Counted from the stretch's first letter, positions 1-12,462 are shown. The stretch is 64,000 nt of DNA from Pristionchus mayeri (GCA_036245805.1 BTRK01000001.1:13950001-14014000), one strand, 5' to 3'. Notes: a model not told the origin generated them from the letters alone. Translations and numbers: made by a program.

Positions 1-42
1 CCCTAAGCTAAGGTAACTTAAGGTAATTTCGCACGCTCGTAC

Positions 43-146
43 CTGTGCACTTCCCTCTTGGTCGCGAGCTGGGCCTTGAGCCGCTGCTCCTGCTTGGTCT
101 CCGGCTCACGGACGGTCTTGCGCGCTGTCTGCTTGACACGGGCCAT
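43..146 (-). CDS. Histone H3-like protein, first coding exon (partial)
   Basis: The ATG at 146 follows directly on a GTTTTCAG acceptor, as in a trans-spliced or 5'-UTR-spliced nematode gene. The reading begins MARVKQTARK, close to the ARTKQTARK start of the histone H3 tail, and about 17 residues later has AQLATK, matching H3 residues 18-23. Between them the usual STGGKAPR stretch is replaced by a longer charged segment rich in Glu, Lys and Gln. After QLATK it departs from H3 again. A strong donor, CAG|GTACGAG, ends the exon at 43 after 34 codons plus 2 nt; the rest lies left of the window. H3 packages DNA in nucleosomes, and tail residues K4, K9 and K23 are modification targets; the equivalents of K4 and K9 are kept while T3 is Val and S10 is Thr. 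It could be a divergent H3 or CENP-A-type variant, a tail mimic, or a decayed copy. The histone fold itself cannot be seen. Confidence 0.55.
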
Positions 147-1071
147 CTGAAAACAATAACAATAACAACAAAACGAAAGCAAACAAAAAGCAATAACAAT
201 AGGCGTGACCCACTGATCTGAGCAAACAACACTAAGATAGGGAAGAAGGTGAGAATGAGAGGGGCTATCGCACCGCCTCTTCATTAGCCGCTCAGCGTGC
301 ACCACACTAGGAGTGGTATCCCAATAATCGCCGTACTAGATAAATGCCCGGGCAGCTCCTTAGGGAAAGTCTGCTTATGATATCGAGCGATGGTGTATGC
401 GGGTGGGGAGAGAGTGTGGTTGATAGAGAGATGTTAGAGATGCAGAGACTCTTCCCATAATGTATCTGGCCGAGTCATCTCTAGGTTTCGAGGTGATGAA
501 TGACTAGCAAGGAGAAAGGGAAAGGTGGAGGAGAAGGAAGAGAGATAGAGGGGGGGAGAGAGATCGGGGAGAGGGGAGGTGATGAAGAGGAGTGAGAAGA
601 GAAGAGGCGGGAAGAACCGACAATGGTCATTAGGGTGAAGAGGTTCGCGTTCAAATGGTATTACGCAAATAATGGGTAAGTTACAGATTGACTGATGAGG
701 TGATGAATAGGTGCTGAATGAGCGCGTCGGTACGGAACTGGGTTGGCATAATGCCAGTGCATGTGCATTGGCAAACTGCCAACACACTACTGTCTATCAA
801 ATCTGAAGTTTGCATACTATGGTAAAAGTAAAGGTAAAGGTACATCCAGTCTTCGAGATTGGGCTCGCGGGAGAAAACCTCTAGGAATATTATGGGCCAG
901 TATAAAATATATTTGGATCAAGATGATCAGTATTTTGAACGACATGCATAGTAGAGGAGGAGTAATCATAGTAAATTCAAGCAACATCTATTTGCATTTG
1001 CCTTGGGCTACCCAGCATAGTCGGTATTTCGGGTAATTAATAATTACTAATTATCGCGTCATTTCCCGCAC
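147..1071. other. Intergenic, purine-rich tract
   Basis: No gene is supported. Bases 500-615 are almost entirely purine on the plus strand (GGAGA and GAAG runs), and the ORFs across it are composition artefacts. Confidence 0.6.
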
Positions 1072-1210
1072 TAAGGTTTCAATTTTCAGATACGTTAGGG
1101 TCATTTTCGTATGAGTTTCAGGTGCAGTAGATAGCTGATCAGCTCATGAGCTATGTAGTACACCTGAAGCATACCCGAAAATTAGCCTAAATGACCTGAA
1201 AAAATAAAAA
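1072..1210. repeat. Hairpin MITE, family 1
   Basis: This is an imperfect inverted repeat starting at TA with AAGGTTTCAATTTTCAG. The inner arms carry GAGTTTCAGGTGCAG and CACCTGAAGCATACCCG, with AGCTGATCAGCTCATGAGCT near the centre. Three more copies lie at 1581, 4863 and 29713. Confidence 0.65.
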
Positions 1211-1580
1211 CTATCCCACACTCCCTCAACGCTCTACCGGCCGAGAGAGTGTGGAATAAAGAGACAACTACCCGCAGTACGAACTCAACTGCCAGATAGT
1301 TCGAGAAAATAGTGAGGATTCCATTGCATCTTCACTGTACACACTCTCAACAACAAATAAATTTCTTACAGTGAGACGCAACAACAAATTGTGAATTTTC
1401 TGCACGGAAAAAGGGAGGGGGTTCGAATTACCTTTTAGACTGCAAGTGGTGTGAATAATCGCCAAAAACCGTGAAAATGTCACAGAAAGAAACACATATC
1501 GCCATTTTACGTTTTCCATCGATAGACTACGAGAGATCACACATAATGAAGAGAGCCATTTATTTCATGTCACCAAGAAT

Positions 1581-1724
1581 TAGGGTTCCAATTTTCAGAT
1601 CATTTAGGCTCCTTTTCGGGTATGTTTCAGGTGTGCTTCATAGCTCATAGCTTCATATCAACTGTCTAGCGCGTCTGGAACACATTCTAAAATTGCACAC
1701 AATTACCCGAAAATTGAAACCCTA
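1581..1724. repeat. Hairpin MITE, family 1
   Basis: It begins TAGGGTTCCAATTTTCAG and ends with the complement, CGAAAATTGAAACCCTA, so TA dinucleotides flank the arms as expected for Tc1/mariner-mobilised MITEs. The right arm has diverged in the middle. Confidence 0.7.
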
Positions 1725-1959
1725 CCCGGTATTAACACGAGTTTCCTGTAAAAGTGTAGGAAAATGAGCTCCTTTTGCTACTAGAAAATATTTTATGTCT
1801 CCGATTTCGTTCAAACTCGATTAGTGGATACCAGTAGGGGTCCGAAGACGGCCTATCCGGTTGGTTTGGCAAAATCAGTAAATCGATAGTAGGGTGCCAC
1901 TTATATGAAAAATGTTCAACGTAAACAACCCCTTATTTTGTCTGGAGAATCCACTGGTA

Positions 1960-2781
1960 TTGGGTTGTCCCATAATTCGTGTCGTTTTTCTTCTACATTT
2001 AATTTCTCGTAAATAATCAAACGCCTTCATTACCTCAGGCTATATTTAATAGAAGACTCATGTTAAGAAATTTATCGCACATTTATCTCCGGCTTGCATT
2101 GCCTAATGATGGTGCAATAAGTGAAAATATAGAATTTCCGACCTTTTTTTCAAAAATGTTTAGTTATTTTACGAGTAAAGATTAAAATCCCTAACACTAC
2201 GGGTGTAAGGGTGGTGTATGGCATGTCACATTAATGCTTCTAAATCATAGTCTTCTGAAATTTTCACTGAAATATTTCACAATTTGTCATCGGAGGGGAG
2301 TTTCAAAAGGGTCGATTTCACGATTTTAGTATTTCCAATAGTCCAACCTAGCTCATTTGACTATGATAATTCAAAAGAATTATTTGCAAACTGTTCCACA
2401 CTGTTCCGGAAAGAAAATCCACAAAAATTTTCAAACCACATTGAAAATCTCAAGTTTTGTAGTCACCTCGCAAATCATTTTGGAAGGTAGGGATTGTGTA
2501 AAATAAACTTAGTTGCTACTAGAGAGTAACGATGCACTGTATACTTATTTTTATCTGTTCGTTAGAGTTGATTTTTTTCAATTTTAAGATCGTCGATTTT
2601 TTATCAAAAATTTCGCAATCGTCTAATTCCCCTCCACGGCAAAGCCTTTACTAGCTGACGCCCCTAAAATGTAGAGAGCTGACCACTGTATCTAACGCAA
2701 CATACAACAAGTCAAATACTTTCCTTGTTCCAGCAAAATATTCTTTAAAAAAGTGGCGACACGAATTATGGGACAACCCAA
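1960..2781. mobile_element. Non-autonomous mariner-type element (822 bp)
   Basis: The left end TTGGGTTGTCCCATAATTCG is exactly complementary to the right end CGAATTATGGGACAACCCAA, and both are flanked by TA (1958-1959 and 2782-2783). The match continues inward for GTGTCG. This is the mariner target-site and terminal-repeat pattern. The interior is AT-rich and has no ORF resembling a transposase, so it is a deletion derivative or a MITE that depends on an enzyme from elsewhere. Confidence 0.8.
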
Positions 2782-3076
2782 TACAATAAAACCCTTTGTA
2801 TTTGATATATGTGATGCTCAAAACATCGATTTTTGAGTAGATCAAACGGTTTTTAGGGGAATCGATATGAAAATCAATTCCTACGCGTTGTATGTTGCTG
2901 ACAAAGTTGTAAAGCTCGTAAATGCGAATATAATTCCTTTTAAAATTTTCTCGATGCGATCAAAATTAATCGATTTATACTCTTGTGTAAGTTGTAGATC
3001 AAAAAATCGATAATATCACAGATATTCTGAGAGAAGGCAGGTGCATGGGAACAATAAATTCAAACGGCTCTAATCT

Positions 3077-4250
3077 TATCGATACAATAACTGTAGATGT
3101 ATCCATGGTCGTTGACTTTTTTAGTGAACTGGTGAAGCCGTAAAATAGAAACTACCTAAAAGACGGCTCTCGGCATTTCAAAAGTTCAAAAAATCATAAA
3201 ATACTTCACAGTTGAGCTAGAAAGTCGTTCAAAAAAGCAAACTGACCGCCTCGACGAGTTCTTCAATTCATCTGTCAAGAACTTTTTTGAAAACTCAATT
3301 TGACATATAGATAAGTTGTAAAAAGCGAATAGTCCGTTCCAAAAAGTTGTTACCCTGAAAAATTTTTCCACGATTACCCATTTTTTTATTTCAAAATCAG
3401 ATTCTCCGTGAAATTCTACACAAGGGATATTGATTTCAGATCATTTAAGTGTTTTCCCGGAAGGTTTCAGCGCTGGAAACACCAAAAACCTGCTGTTTTT
3501 CGAAAATTCAAAAAGTTCAATGATTTGCCATTTTCATATTTAGGCTTTATCAGCTCTCCAATGGGCACCAATTCGCTTAGCATAGACTATTTTCACAATT
3601 TAAGAAGATTGAAGTCATTTCCAGGGAAAATATTTTACTCAGAAAAAATCAGGATTTTCTGAGCACCCTCCGAGAATGACTGAAAAAATGCGATGATTTT
3701 TTTCATCAAAAATATCGCTTAATGCACTCACAACTACTTGATCAGACCCTGTTATGTCACTTAAAACCAATAGAACATCTTCTCACCCATCAGTATGAAA
3801 ATGGCAAATCATTGAACTTTTTGAATTTTCGAAAAACAGCAGGTTTTTGGTGTTTCCAGCGCTGAAACCTTCCGGGAAAACACTTAAATGATCTGAAATC
3901 AATATCCCTGGTGTAGAATTGCACGGAGAATCTGATTTTGAAATAAAAAAATGGGTAATCGTGGAAAAATTTTTCAGGGTAACAACTTTTTGGAACAGAC
4001 AATTCGCTTTTACAACTTATCTATATGTCAAATTGAGTTTTCAAAAAAGTCCTTGACAGATGAATTGAAGAACTCGTCGAGGCGGTCAGTTTGCTTTTTT
4101 GAACGACTTTCTAGCTCAACTTTGAAGTATGTTATGATTTTTTGAAGTTTTGAAATGTCGAGAGCCCGCTTTTAGGTAGTTTCGATTTTACGGCTTCACC
4201 ACTTGAATATAAAAGTCTACGACCAAAGATACATCAACTGATATTGTGTC
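3077..4250. repeat. Long foldback element, about 460-bp arms
   Basis: Left arm about 3077-3541 and right arm about 3792-4250 are reverse complements with scattered mismatches, around a spacer of about 250 bp. The same small ORF shadow is read on the minus strand at 3186-3371 and on the plus strand at 3951-4145, which first shows the symmetry. No transposase is present. It may be a foldback transposon, or two head-to-head copies of one repeat. Confidence 0.8.
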
Positions 4251-4628
4251 GATATTCGATGCCACCCTTAATTTAGATACACCTGACTTGGGCCTGCCAC
4301 TCCCAGACAGTGGTTTGAATTCGAATATTAAATGCAAGGTTTGCATTTAATATTTAAAGGATTGGGAAAGATGAAAGAGTGTTGATCCGCCCTGCCGCCT
4401 ATTCACAGTGTAGCCATTACTTCACACCTGTGTCATTTAATGAGACCGACTCGAGCATTGAACACCTACCATAAAAGAGAAGGCGACAAGAGCTGAGCTA
4501 ATCCTTCACACCTCATTCCTTGTAATCGAAGATGAAAATTTAGCGGAATTTTGGAAAAGTACGATCTCTTCATAAAAAAAACGCACTCTCTTGACCGGTC
4601 GATTGGTTAGAGAGAGTAGAGTTCGAAA

Positions 4629-4780
4629 GACACTAGGTCGGATGAAAACCAACCGGATGATAACCAAAAAAATGTTCCCTTCTCCAGCATGTTCACAGTA
4701 GGTTCGAAAAGTTTCAAAAATGAAAGTCTGTGAAAGTCCTGCAGAGTGGTCCATTTTTGGTTCTCATCCGGCCTAGTGCC
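4629..4780. repeat. MITE, family 3 (CACTAGGTCGGATG ends)
   Basis: Left end CACTAGGTCGGATGAAAACC pairs with right end GGTTCTCATCCGGCCTAGTG. The interior differs from other family-3 copies and includes a second, internal GGATGATAACC repeat. Relatives lie at 12135, 26344 and 35424. Confidence 0.65.
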
Positions 4781-4862
4781 GTTCGAAATTCGGGCAGTCG
4801 TCGCTTTATCCTACCCACTCTGTCGACGTGATTAGCGGCGAAAGAATGTATAGAATGAAGAG

Positions 4863-5003
4863 TAGGGTTTAAATTTTCAGGTTATTCAGGCGCATTTCGG
4901 GTATGTTTCAGGTGCGCCACATAGCTCAGGAGCTTATCAGCTATCTGGAGTACCTGAAACTCGTTCGAAGATAACCCAAAATTACTTGAAAATTGAAATC
5001 CTA
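4863..5003. repeat. Hairpin MITE, family 1
   Basis: It runs from TAGGGTTTAAATTTTCAGG to TTGAAAATTGAAATCCTA, with inner arms GGGTATGTTTCAGGTGCGCC and GAGTACCTGAAACTCG. TA lies at both ends. Confidence 0.7.
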
Positions 5004-5095
5004 ATGAAGAGAGGATAACTTCGTTTTCGAATTCTAGTATTTAAGAAGTTAGTACCTCCATTACAAAAAAAAGTCTATCCATGTGCGAGCATAGC

Positions 5096-5483
5096 CATAG
5101 GCAGATCGAAATAAAAGCCGAAAGAAAGACGGGGGGATAAAATAGTATTGTCCCCTCTTAACAGTATAGCCCTAACTTCAACCCGGCTTGCTCGATACGC
5201 ACAATAAAACAAATTATTCCTGGCCACTCAGCATTAACTTATGGCATGAATAACACGAATATTTGTCGATGTGTATCCATATATTAATAGTCGAGCTCAT
5301 CCATAAGGGCGAACAAAGGATTAGCGCCGAAAGGGAGACGGATGATTGATCTCCATGACAAATAGCATCTATCAATATTAGAGCCCCGCCAGTAGGCAGA
5401 TCAGAATAATAAGAAAGACGGGAGATTAAAGAGTATTGTCCCTCTCCACTGTCCATTCACAGTATAGCCATTACCTCACACCC
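5096..5483. repeat. Two diverged direct repeats, about 90 bp each
   Basis: A segment at 5096-5182 recurs at 5392-5483, sharing GGCAGATC, GAAAGACGGG, GTATTGTCCC and ACAGTATAGCC. A shorter relative of its end is seen near 4400. There is no coding signal here, and 5484-5992 shows nothing I can name. Confidence 0.5.
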
Positions 5484-5992
5484 ATTGGCGTTGCCAGCAC
5501 GAGTTTTTCACGGCTTACATGAAAGGGAAAGCGACAAGTGTGACGGTAGTTCCGTTCAGGAGAAGCACCGAAAGGAACGCGGAAGAACAAAGAGTGTTTT
5601 CATATTTCCCCGTAGGCTGTTCCTGCACACTATCACCCAACCATTCCTGGGAAGTAAAGGGCCGACGGACATTGTAATGATACGATATAGAGAGCAGGGA
5701 GTAATCGAAGCAACATATATGACAACCCGTGATATCGTACCAAACAATCGATTTACGGTAATGTTAGTTAGGGGGGATGGATTCATTATGCGTGCTCTAT
5801 CACTTGTGAGAAAGCATGCCGAGTGATGAGGGAATGATATTGCTACAATGATCCCTATTCATCGAACTCCTGTCCATATACTGGATCTTGTGCATTGGTA
5901 TGAAATAAGGAAAACATTGTATTGTACATTCGACCATCAGTGTGTGTTCCGCAGGTTATTATGAGAGACTATCTGAATGAATGAAAATATGC

Positions 5993-7172
5993 TTGGCACT
6001 AGCAAAAAATCGAATTCATTCAAAATTGGTATTCATGTAGTACTCAATGAGTATAGCTCAGACGCGGCTTATTTAGTGTTACTTTAGTCCGAAAACGTCA
6101 ATTTTCGAACTTATCCATTTCGCAATCTATCGAAACGATTTATACCTCTAAAAATGCAGAATATTCAAGTGATCATACATGCCAAGTGTCATACCGATTG
6201 GATGAATGGTCTTGAGAAAAAAGTGAAAATTCGATAAATTTTACGTTCGATGAATTATATCTCGTTGGGATGGTAGGAGTTAGAAAGTTTTGAAGATTTA
6301 AATATGTATTTCAGGATACTAACTAACTATTATGTGCAAACAATTAAAATCAAAAAATAAGTTTGAGAGAAATTGCCAAACAACGGTCAGCAACTTGAAA
6401 TAAAATCAGTGTATGATTAATTCGGTGGCCTACCGTACCCCAATCGAAGATGAAGAAACATGCTCTAGAGTTATCCAACATGTAGTACTCGTTAAGGGTA
6501 ATCCACCAGTACCCTTAGAATGTCGATTACCATCCGCGTGCGCCAGCGCGCTGATTTTCAAAATTTCGAGAGATTACGGTAGTTTTGTATGATCAGCGCG
6601 CTGGCACGCGCGGATGGGAATCGAAGTTCTAAGGGTACTGGTGAATTACCCTCAACGAGTACTACATGTTGGATAACTCTAGAGCATGTTTCTTCATCTT
6701 CGATTGGGGTACGGTATGCCACCGAACTAATCGTAAACTGATTTTATTTCAAGTTGCTGACCTTTGTTTGGCAATTTCTCTCAAACCTTTTTTTCTGATT
6801 TTAATTGTTTGCACATAATAGTTAGTTAGTATCCTGAAATACATATTTAAATCTTCAAAACTTTCTAACTCCTACCATCCCAACGAGATATAATTCATCG
6901 AACGTAAAATTTATCGAATTTTCACTTTTTTCTCAAGACCATTCATGCAATCGGTATGACACTTGGCATGGGCGATCACTTGAATATTCTGCATTTTTCA
7001 ATCGTTTCGATTGATACAGCTTGCAAAATGGAAAAGTTCGAAAATTGACGTTTTCGGATTAAAGTACCCATCATTTCTCTAAGCGCAATCTAGAACACTA
7101 CATAAGCCGCGTCTGAGCTATACTCATTGAGTACTACATGAATATCAATTTTGAATGAATTCTAGTGCCAAA
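5993..7172. repeat. Long foldback element, about 570-bp arms, ends TTGGCACTAG
   Basis: The left end TTGGCACTAG (5993) and right end CTAGTGCCAA (to 7171) are complementary. The arms stay nearly complementary through to about 6557 and 6592, leaving a centre of about 35 bp. Shared landmarks are GTAGTACTCAATGAGTATAG near the outside and GCGCGCTGGCACGCGCGG-type sequence at the centre. The end resembles the family-3 MITE terminus (GGCACTAGG), so both may use the same transposase. Confidence 0.8.
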
Positions 7173-7847
7173 CATCTTCACAAGAATATTCACTCACTCT
7201 GATAGTATCTCTTATATTTAGCGAATCTCGGCGAACAATTGGCGATAGCTAGCTGATTGAGCTGATTACACTAGAGAGTGCGAATGAAGAACAGCTATCC
7301 CTGAATTTTCTCACAGATTAGAGAAACGAAAGAAGACGTAGAGTGAAGAGAGCACCACTTGCTCCGGCTGAACCGATTTATCTCTCTTCCGGGATGTCTC
7401 AGTGGGCTTTGCTGCAACAGACGAGCGTTTGCTTGGAAACTAGAAATAGGAGAGCCTTTTGTCATCACTTATTGCTACCACTTTAATTTGTTCCTCTTTT
7501 GTGATTGCAAATTAGCGAATGCTCTCCTCGTTTCGCGTTCTCTCTCTTTCTGTCTCACCGGTGAGAAAGAACACGAAATGTAGAGGGCCTACCGAATTGG
7601 CAACAGTAGAGTCCTTCTACAGTAGTTTCACAGTAGCTTCTCACACTATCAAAAAGTCTTTTGTAAAAATTCTGTAGAATGGTATACTTTTGGTTATATT
7701 CCGGTGGTGATAATCTGACGTGGTACTAGGGGAAAACGTTTGAATTGGCTATGTAAAACTAACGATTCTTTAGTTAACATTGCTTGAATTTTTACCGTAC
7801 AGTTTGCCCAAATATATCCTAACAGTATCACCAATTCATTATTCCAG
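7173..7847. other. Intergenic, upstream of the gene at 7848
   Basis: No gene is supported. A partial hairpin of the CTCTC/GAGAG type is seen around 7520-7575. The last bases, TATTCCAG at 7840-7847, form the acceptor directly in front of the downstream ATG. Confidence 0.5.
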
Positions 7848-10383
7848 ATGTATCTTCTGCGTGGACTGGCTTTAGTAGCCACTGCGTTTGGATGCGAACC
7901 AAATGAGACGCTTCACAATGCCGACTTGGAGCGACTCATCAAGATTCTGCCAGAAGAATTCGCACAATCTCTACATTTCAAGGCTGACTTCACAACTGAA
8001 TCTGGCAGGCTCAATACGACGGTCACTGACTTTGCGAAAGTCTGTTTCGGTAAGATTTTTTACCTTACTTTTTTGATCGTATTTGTATATCGTCCTTTGG
8101 AATTGAAAGAATTCCGTAGTGGTTCATTCTGTATTTCTGCACACCCTTTCGCTTATCTGACTTGTGAGAGAACACGCGAAATTAAGAGAGTCATGTCCCT
8201 CGAAGCCTACTGTATTCCAGAAGCATACGTCGCAATGAAGCCATCGCCGGATGAGCGGGAGATTCACACGGAACTCTTGCACTGCGCCCTCCAACCACAC
8301 CGATGTGGTGAGAATTAGACCGAAATTCGAATAATCGTTTTTTTTCGTTATACACATTTCCGGTGAATTGGATATAAGGATACGATGTATTCATTTGTTC
8401 CCATAACATGCATATATCTGCACAAACAAATCAATAGAGAGATAACCCCTAAATATCATGAACAAGTGAAAGGACACATGTTGAGCGCGAGAAATCTGAC
8501 ACAATCCTTGCAGATTCGTACGTACTGGAAGGCGCTGCATCCGATCAGCCATTCGGTCTTCACTTTGAGGAAGAGAACCATGGAAAAACTGGCTGAGAAT
8601 TCGTCAACGGAAGCTGTACAATTCCTCGAAGACGTGAGCCAGGAAAAAAATCATAGGGAACTGCGTTGAACGATAAGGATGAATGGGAAAATCCTTATAA
8701 AATTAATAACCACATCGAGGTTCAGGTTCTCTCAACAACTGAAAGCAGGCTAATTCGGACCCTCGCTGGAAACTCTTGGGCGGATGGAATCAAATATGAT
8801 GTAGCCCAGGTTAGAGTAGATTTATCACATCAGACAGTAGTGCTCAGGTGAGAATGGGACCATATTCTAGCCCTGGTTTGAATTATTTTTTCAAGAGAGC
8901 AAAGAGGGACTTATGTTTGACAATTTATGTTCAGGTTGCCTTGAAGTACAAGCGACTGTCTGCCAAATCGAAATTGGACCTGGAACGACCCCTTTGCTTG
9001 CGAAACATAGTCAAGTGGCTCAACTCCACCTTCCCCTTCGTCGACTGGTACTACGATCGATTTTTCGATGTGTTGGGGCTCAATCTTGATGCCCTGTTGA
9101 CTCATAACACGATGCTCTCTGTGAAGTCTATTCAAGAAGTGAAAGGATCGTTTGAAAAGAAGGCAGATGAAATCAATATGGCACCGCAGGATTTCGTCGA
9201 TACGTGCGTTGGTAAGTTTACAAGAAAACATATGTTGTTTTGTTGCAACTTCTGGAAAGCAATGGCGTGTTTTTTTTTAAATATACAAATGAAAATCATT
9301 AGCCCAAACACCAATAACAACTTCCATCATTTTGTGAAAATTAAAGGAAGTTGTTATTGATGTGAATTAGTTTTATTGTAATTATAGAGACGAATTAGAT
9401 TATACATCTAACTAGTGAGGTATCCGACTCCTACTTCAACAATGGGCGCGTACTAATGGGAAAGGAGTGGGGAAGACAAACGTACAACACCAGTGAAGAG
9501 GTGACAAATATTGTTTATGTAACAATAAATTTGAAAATCTACCTCGTTATCAGTGAGTATTTCACGAACTCGCCTACCGCTGCTTTGATTGTCTTTCCGT
9601 AAACGCACCTTTATATTTTATAATTTGCATATTCGTATGCTCAAACTTAAATGTTCACACACCATAATGGTCCTAGACAGTTATGCGAGGTGCATTTATG
9701 CATGTTTACTATAACACGCATTACTTCAGCTAATGGAGGTCCTGTACAACGAAAGTTCAATCGCAATCTACATAATCGAGAACTGCAAACTCTTGGTAGA
9801 GAGCAAACTGCACTATCTCACTCCGGGCACTAAGAATCTTCTCAAAAAGGTACGACAATTATTGGCAGTAGGTTCATATAATACAATTATCCCTCCTCTA
9901 AAGGCATCCATTTTTGAATATCTGATAATGTAAATTATGATTGTAATGACAGTGTAAAAATATACGGTTGCATTTTAGTTGGAACGTGATCTACCCGAGG
10001 CGCTGCTAGTCGCCAACAACCGCCTGGTCGCAGGGGAAATGGATGAGATGTATCTCGTAACTGATAAGGTTTGAAACGCTCGAATTCTGGAAAACAATCT
10101 TAAAATATTAGTCTATGTTGACAATATGAAAAAAAATCGGCTAAGAACTATGATGGCAACATGGCAGCATAGCTCCGTAGAAATTGCAATTGTTTTCGAT
10201 ATAAACGAAGCTTGAAAGCTTGAAATCGATCAATCATTGCTCATTTTTCAGACTGTTGCCGAACTGAGGTCGAAGATGCGCGAACTTGAGCGTGTCTTCT
10301 GTGCTCAAACAGCGTGGGAAACGGGCGAAGTCGGGCTGGGATGGCATGCATTGATAAGACTGACGAGCACGCTCGGTATCTAG
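7848..10383 (+). CDS. Unrecognised multi-exon gene, probably secreted protein (about 340 aa)
   Basis: The ATG at 7848 follows a TATTCCAG acceptor. The start MYLLRGLALVATAFG looks like a signal peptide. Exons read by eye: 7848-8049, 8514-8633, 8726-8809, 8935-9211, 9730-9849, 9979-10068 and 10252-10383 (TAG). The four junctions 8633/8726, 8809/8935, 9849/9979 and 10068/10252 are GT-AG and phase 0. At 8049 and 9211 the exon must lose its last G, before GTAAG, to stay in frame. Exons 1 and 4 end alike: an acidic segment, then D-F-x3-C (DFAKVC and DFVDTC) just before the intron, which suggests an internal duplication. The middle is helical and charged, with one WLNSTFPFVDWYYDRFF stretch. I do not recognise the family. 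An extra exon at 8221-8307 is possible. Intron placement is uncertain, and the gene may be partly decayed. Confidence 0.55.
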
Positions 10384-10549
10384 GCAATTATATCGTTACC
10401 CTTATTGAGAACAAGAGTACCAAATCAACATCTATATTCTAAATCTGGTTTCGTTTGAGTTATAAATATGATCGTCACATCACTGAATCGTACATTTTAT
10501 CATAGTGAATTTCGTTTTTCTACTTTTAGTTATATTTTAATACCTAATA

Positions 10550-11790
10550 TTTAGTAAAAGAGGTCCATGAACGGTAGAACAACATATTATTTGCATCGCT
10601 TGAGCAGTCGAAGTCAACAGCAAAATGGTTATCACGCGTGTCGCCTAAGAATCGAATAAAATATGGGCCGGGTTGGTACATTTTTTGACCCATACCAGTA
10701 TAAACGTCTTTCGACAGTCCTAAGGGTCCCTCACAAGATAGCGTCGAGCTTTGTTCCATATTATCAATTTTAAGGCCGCTTAAAGTCGTCAAAGTTTTAG
10801 AAAGCCGAAAATCACCAACTTTGGAGCGGTACAGCTCTTTCCAATTTGAATTTGATGTCTAACCAAAGCACGGATCCGTTCCTAATAGCACTAGGAAGGT
10901 ACCAGAGCAATTGGCCCATCAATATTTTAATTTATATTTATGCAAATCGATGAAAATGAATAATTTTCACCACAAATTCGGGCCCATGAATTTTTTTGCA
11001 TCAACCTCTAGATCTCGGAAAGACGAAGCTAATGATATGCTGTTCATATAGGCTACATGGGGTGCGTTCATGAGATATCATCATTTTAAGATCTTCCCGA
11101 CATCACATTTCGAGCGATATTCCATTGTTCTCCCCCTAATTTCCCACTCTCTCCCATTCTCGCCCACTCATTTCACACCGCGCGTGCGTCGCGAGAGGGT
11201 CTAACAAAGGGCCTTTTTTTGTGGGAAATGATGAGGAGAACATACTCTAGCTCGAAATGGGAGGTCGTACAAAATCTTATAATGATGATATCTCATGAAC
11301 GCACCCCTGTAGCCTATATGAACAGCATATCATTCGCTTCGTCATTCCGAGATCTAGAGGTTGATGCAAAAAAATCCATGGGAATTTGAATTTGTGGTGA
11401 AAATGATTCATTTTAATCGATTTGCATAAATGCAAATTAAAATATTGATGGGCCAATTGCTCTGGTACCTTCCTAGTGCTATTAGGAACGGATCCTTGCT
11501 TTGGATAGACATCAAATTCAATTTGGAAAGAGCTGTACCGCTCCAAAGTTGGTGATTTTCGGCTTTCTAAAACTTTGACGACCTTAAGCGACCTTAAAAT
11601 TAATAATATGGAACAAAGCTCGACGCTATCTTGTGAGGTACCCTTAGGGCTACCGAAAACTGATGCAATCTCATTTTCGACTTTTCTAATGTGCCTACGC
11701 TTATTTGATTCTTCGGCGACACGCGTGTTATATTTTTTTAGTATTTCTGTTTGTAGTTTTTGGAAATCAGCAGAGGCGAAGTGCTGCCAG
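10550..11790. repeat. Long foldback element, about 500-bp arms
   Basis: Left arm about 10550-11130 is the reverse complement of right arm about 11240-11790, with small gaps. Examples are CCAACTTTGGAGCGGTACAG on one side against its complement near 11535, and ACGCGTGTCGCC against GGCGACACGCGT. The centre has CACTCTCTCCCATTCTCGCC and a GC-rich patch. No transposase ORF is seen; the small ORFs in the arms mirror each other and are not genes. Confidence 0.75.
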
Positions 11791-12134
11791 AGTGCTTTAT
11801 CTTGCGAAATTGTCATCAAAGTGGGAGCACTGTATATGCTGCGAATGAATATTTATCGATGAGAACCCTCCCCCGAAAGCAGACGGCAGAGAGAGAGAGT
11901 GAAGATAGTACGGTAAGAAGCGAGTGAATACTCCCGGGAAAGAATTAAATAATTTACAATTGAAGGCTCACCGGAATTACTGTATGGGAAGAGATCGTAA
12001 ATCACCGAGTTAAATGGTGTTACACGAAATGTTGAGTGGAGCCTCTCCGATCGTTGCGGCCTTCTGTGAGAGACTGACTGTCTTCATTCTCTCGTCGGTT
12101 AGATTGGTGAGAGAGTGTGCAGCATGAAGAGGGG

Positions 12135-12222
12135 TCATTACATCGGATGAGAACTATGACGTCATGCAGCCTTTGATATGTCAAAGGCGTGACGTCATTG
12201 TTCTCAACAAACCTAGTGCCGA
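12135..12222. repeat. MITE, family 3
   Basis: A compact copy with GATGAGAACTATGACGTCAT against GTGACGTCATTGTTCTC, a GCCTTTGATATGTCAAAGGC palindrome at the centre, and CCTAGTGCC at the right end. Confidence 0.65.
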
Positions 12223-12310
12223 AGAGGGTCATTTCACGGAGATACGCGAAGGCGGGAATTAAAATCTAGGCATCTATCGAAATATCACTGTCTCATTTAA
12301 CTCTCACTTC

Positions 12311-12461
12311 TAGAGTTCTCTTATTGGAATCTTATTGGAATGAATTGCATCATTTTCATATATGTTTCACGTGCACTATATAGATCATATATATAGTGCA
12401 CGTGAAACATATATGAAAATGATGCAATTCATTCCAATCAGATTCCAATAAGAGAACTCTA
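12311..12461. repeat. Hairpin MITE, family 2, nearly perfect palindrome
   Basis: TA-flanked arms of about 70 bp begin AGAGTTCTCTTATTGGAATC, and the right end is its complement. The centre is CACTATATAGATCATATATATAGTG. The arms are almost identical, so the insertion is probably recent. The inner ATATGTTTCACGTG is shared with family 1. Confidence 0.8.
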
Positions 12462-12462
12462 C

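Noticed and set aside
5485..5826. 113-codon plus ORF
   Set aside because: It starts inside a repeated segment and shows no known motif.
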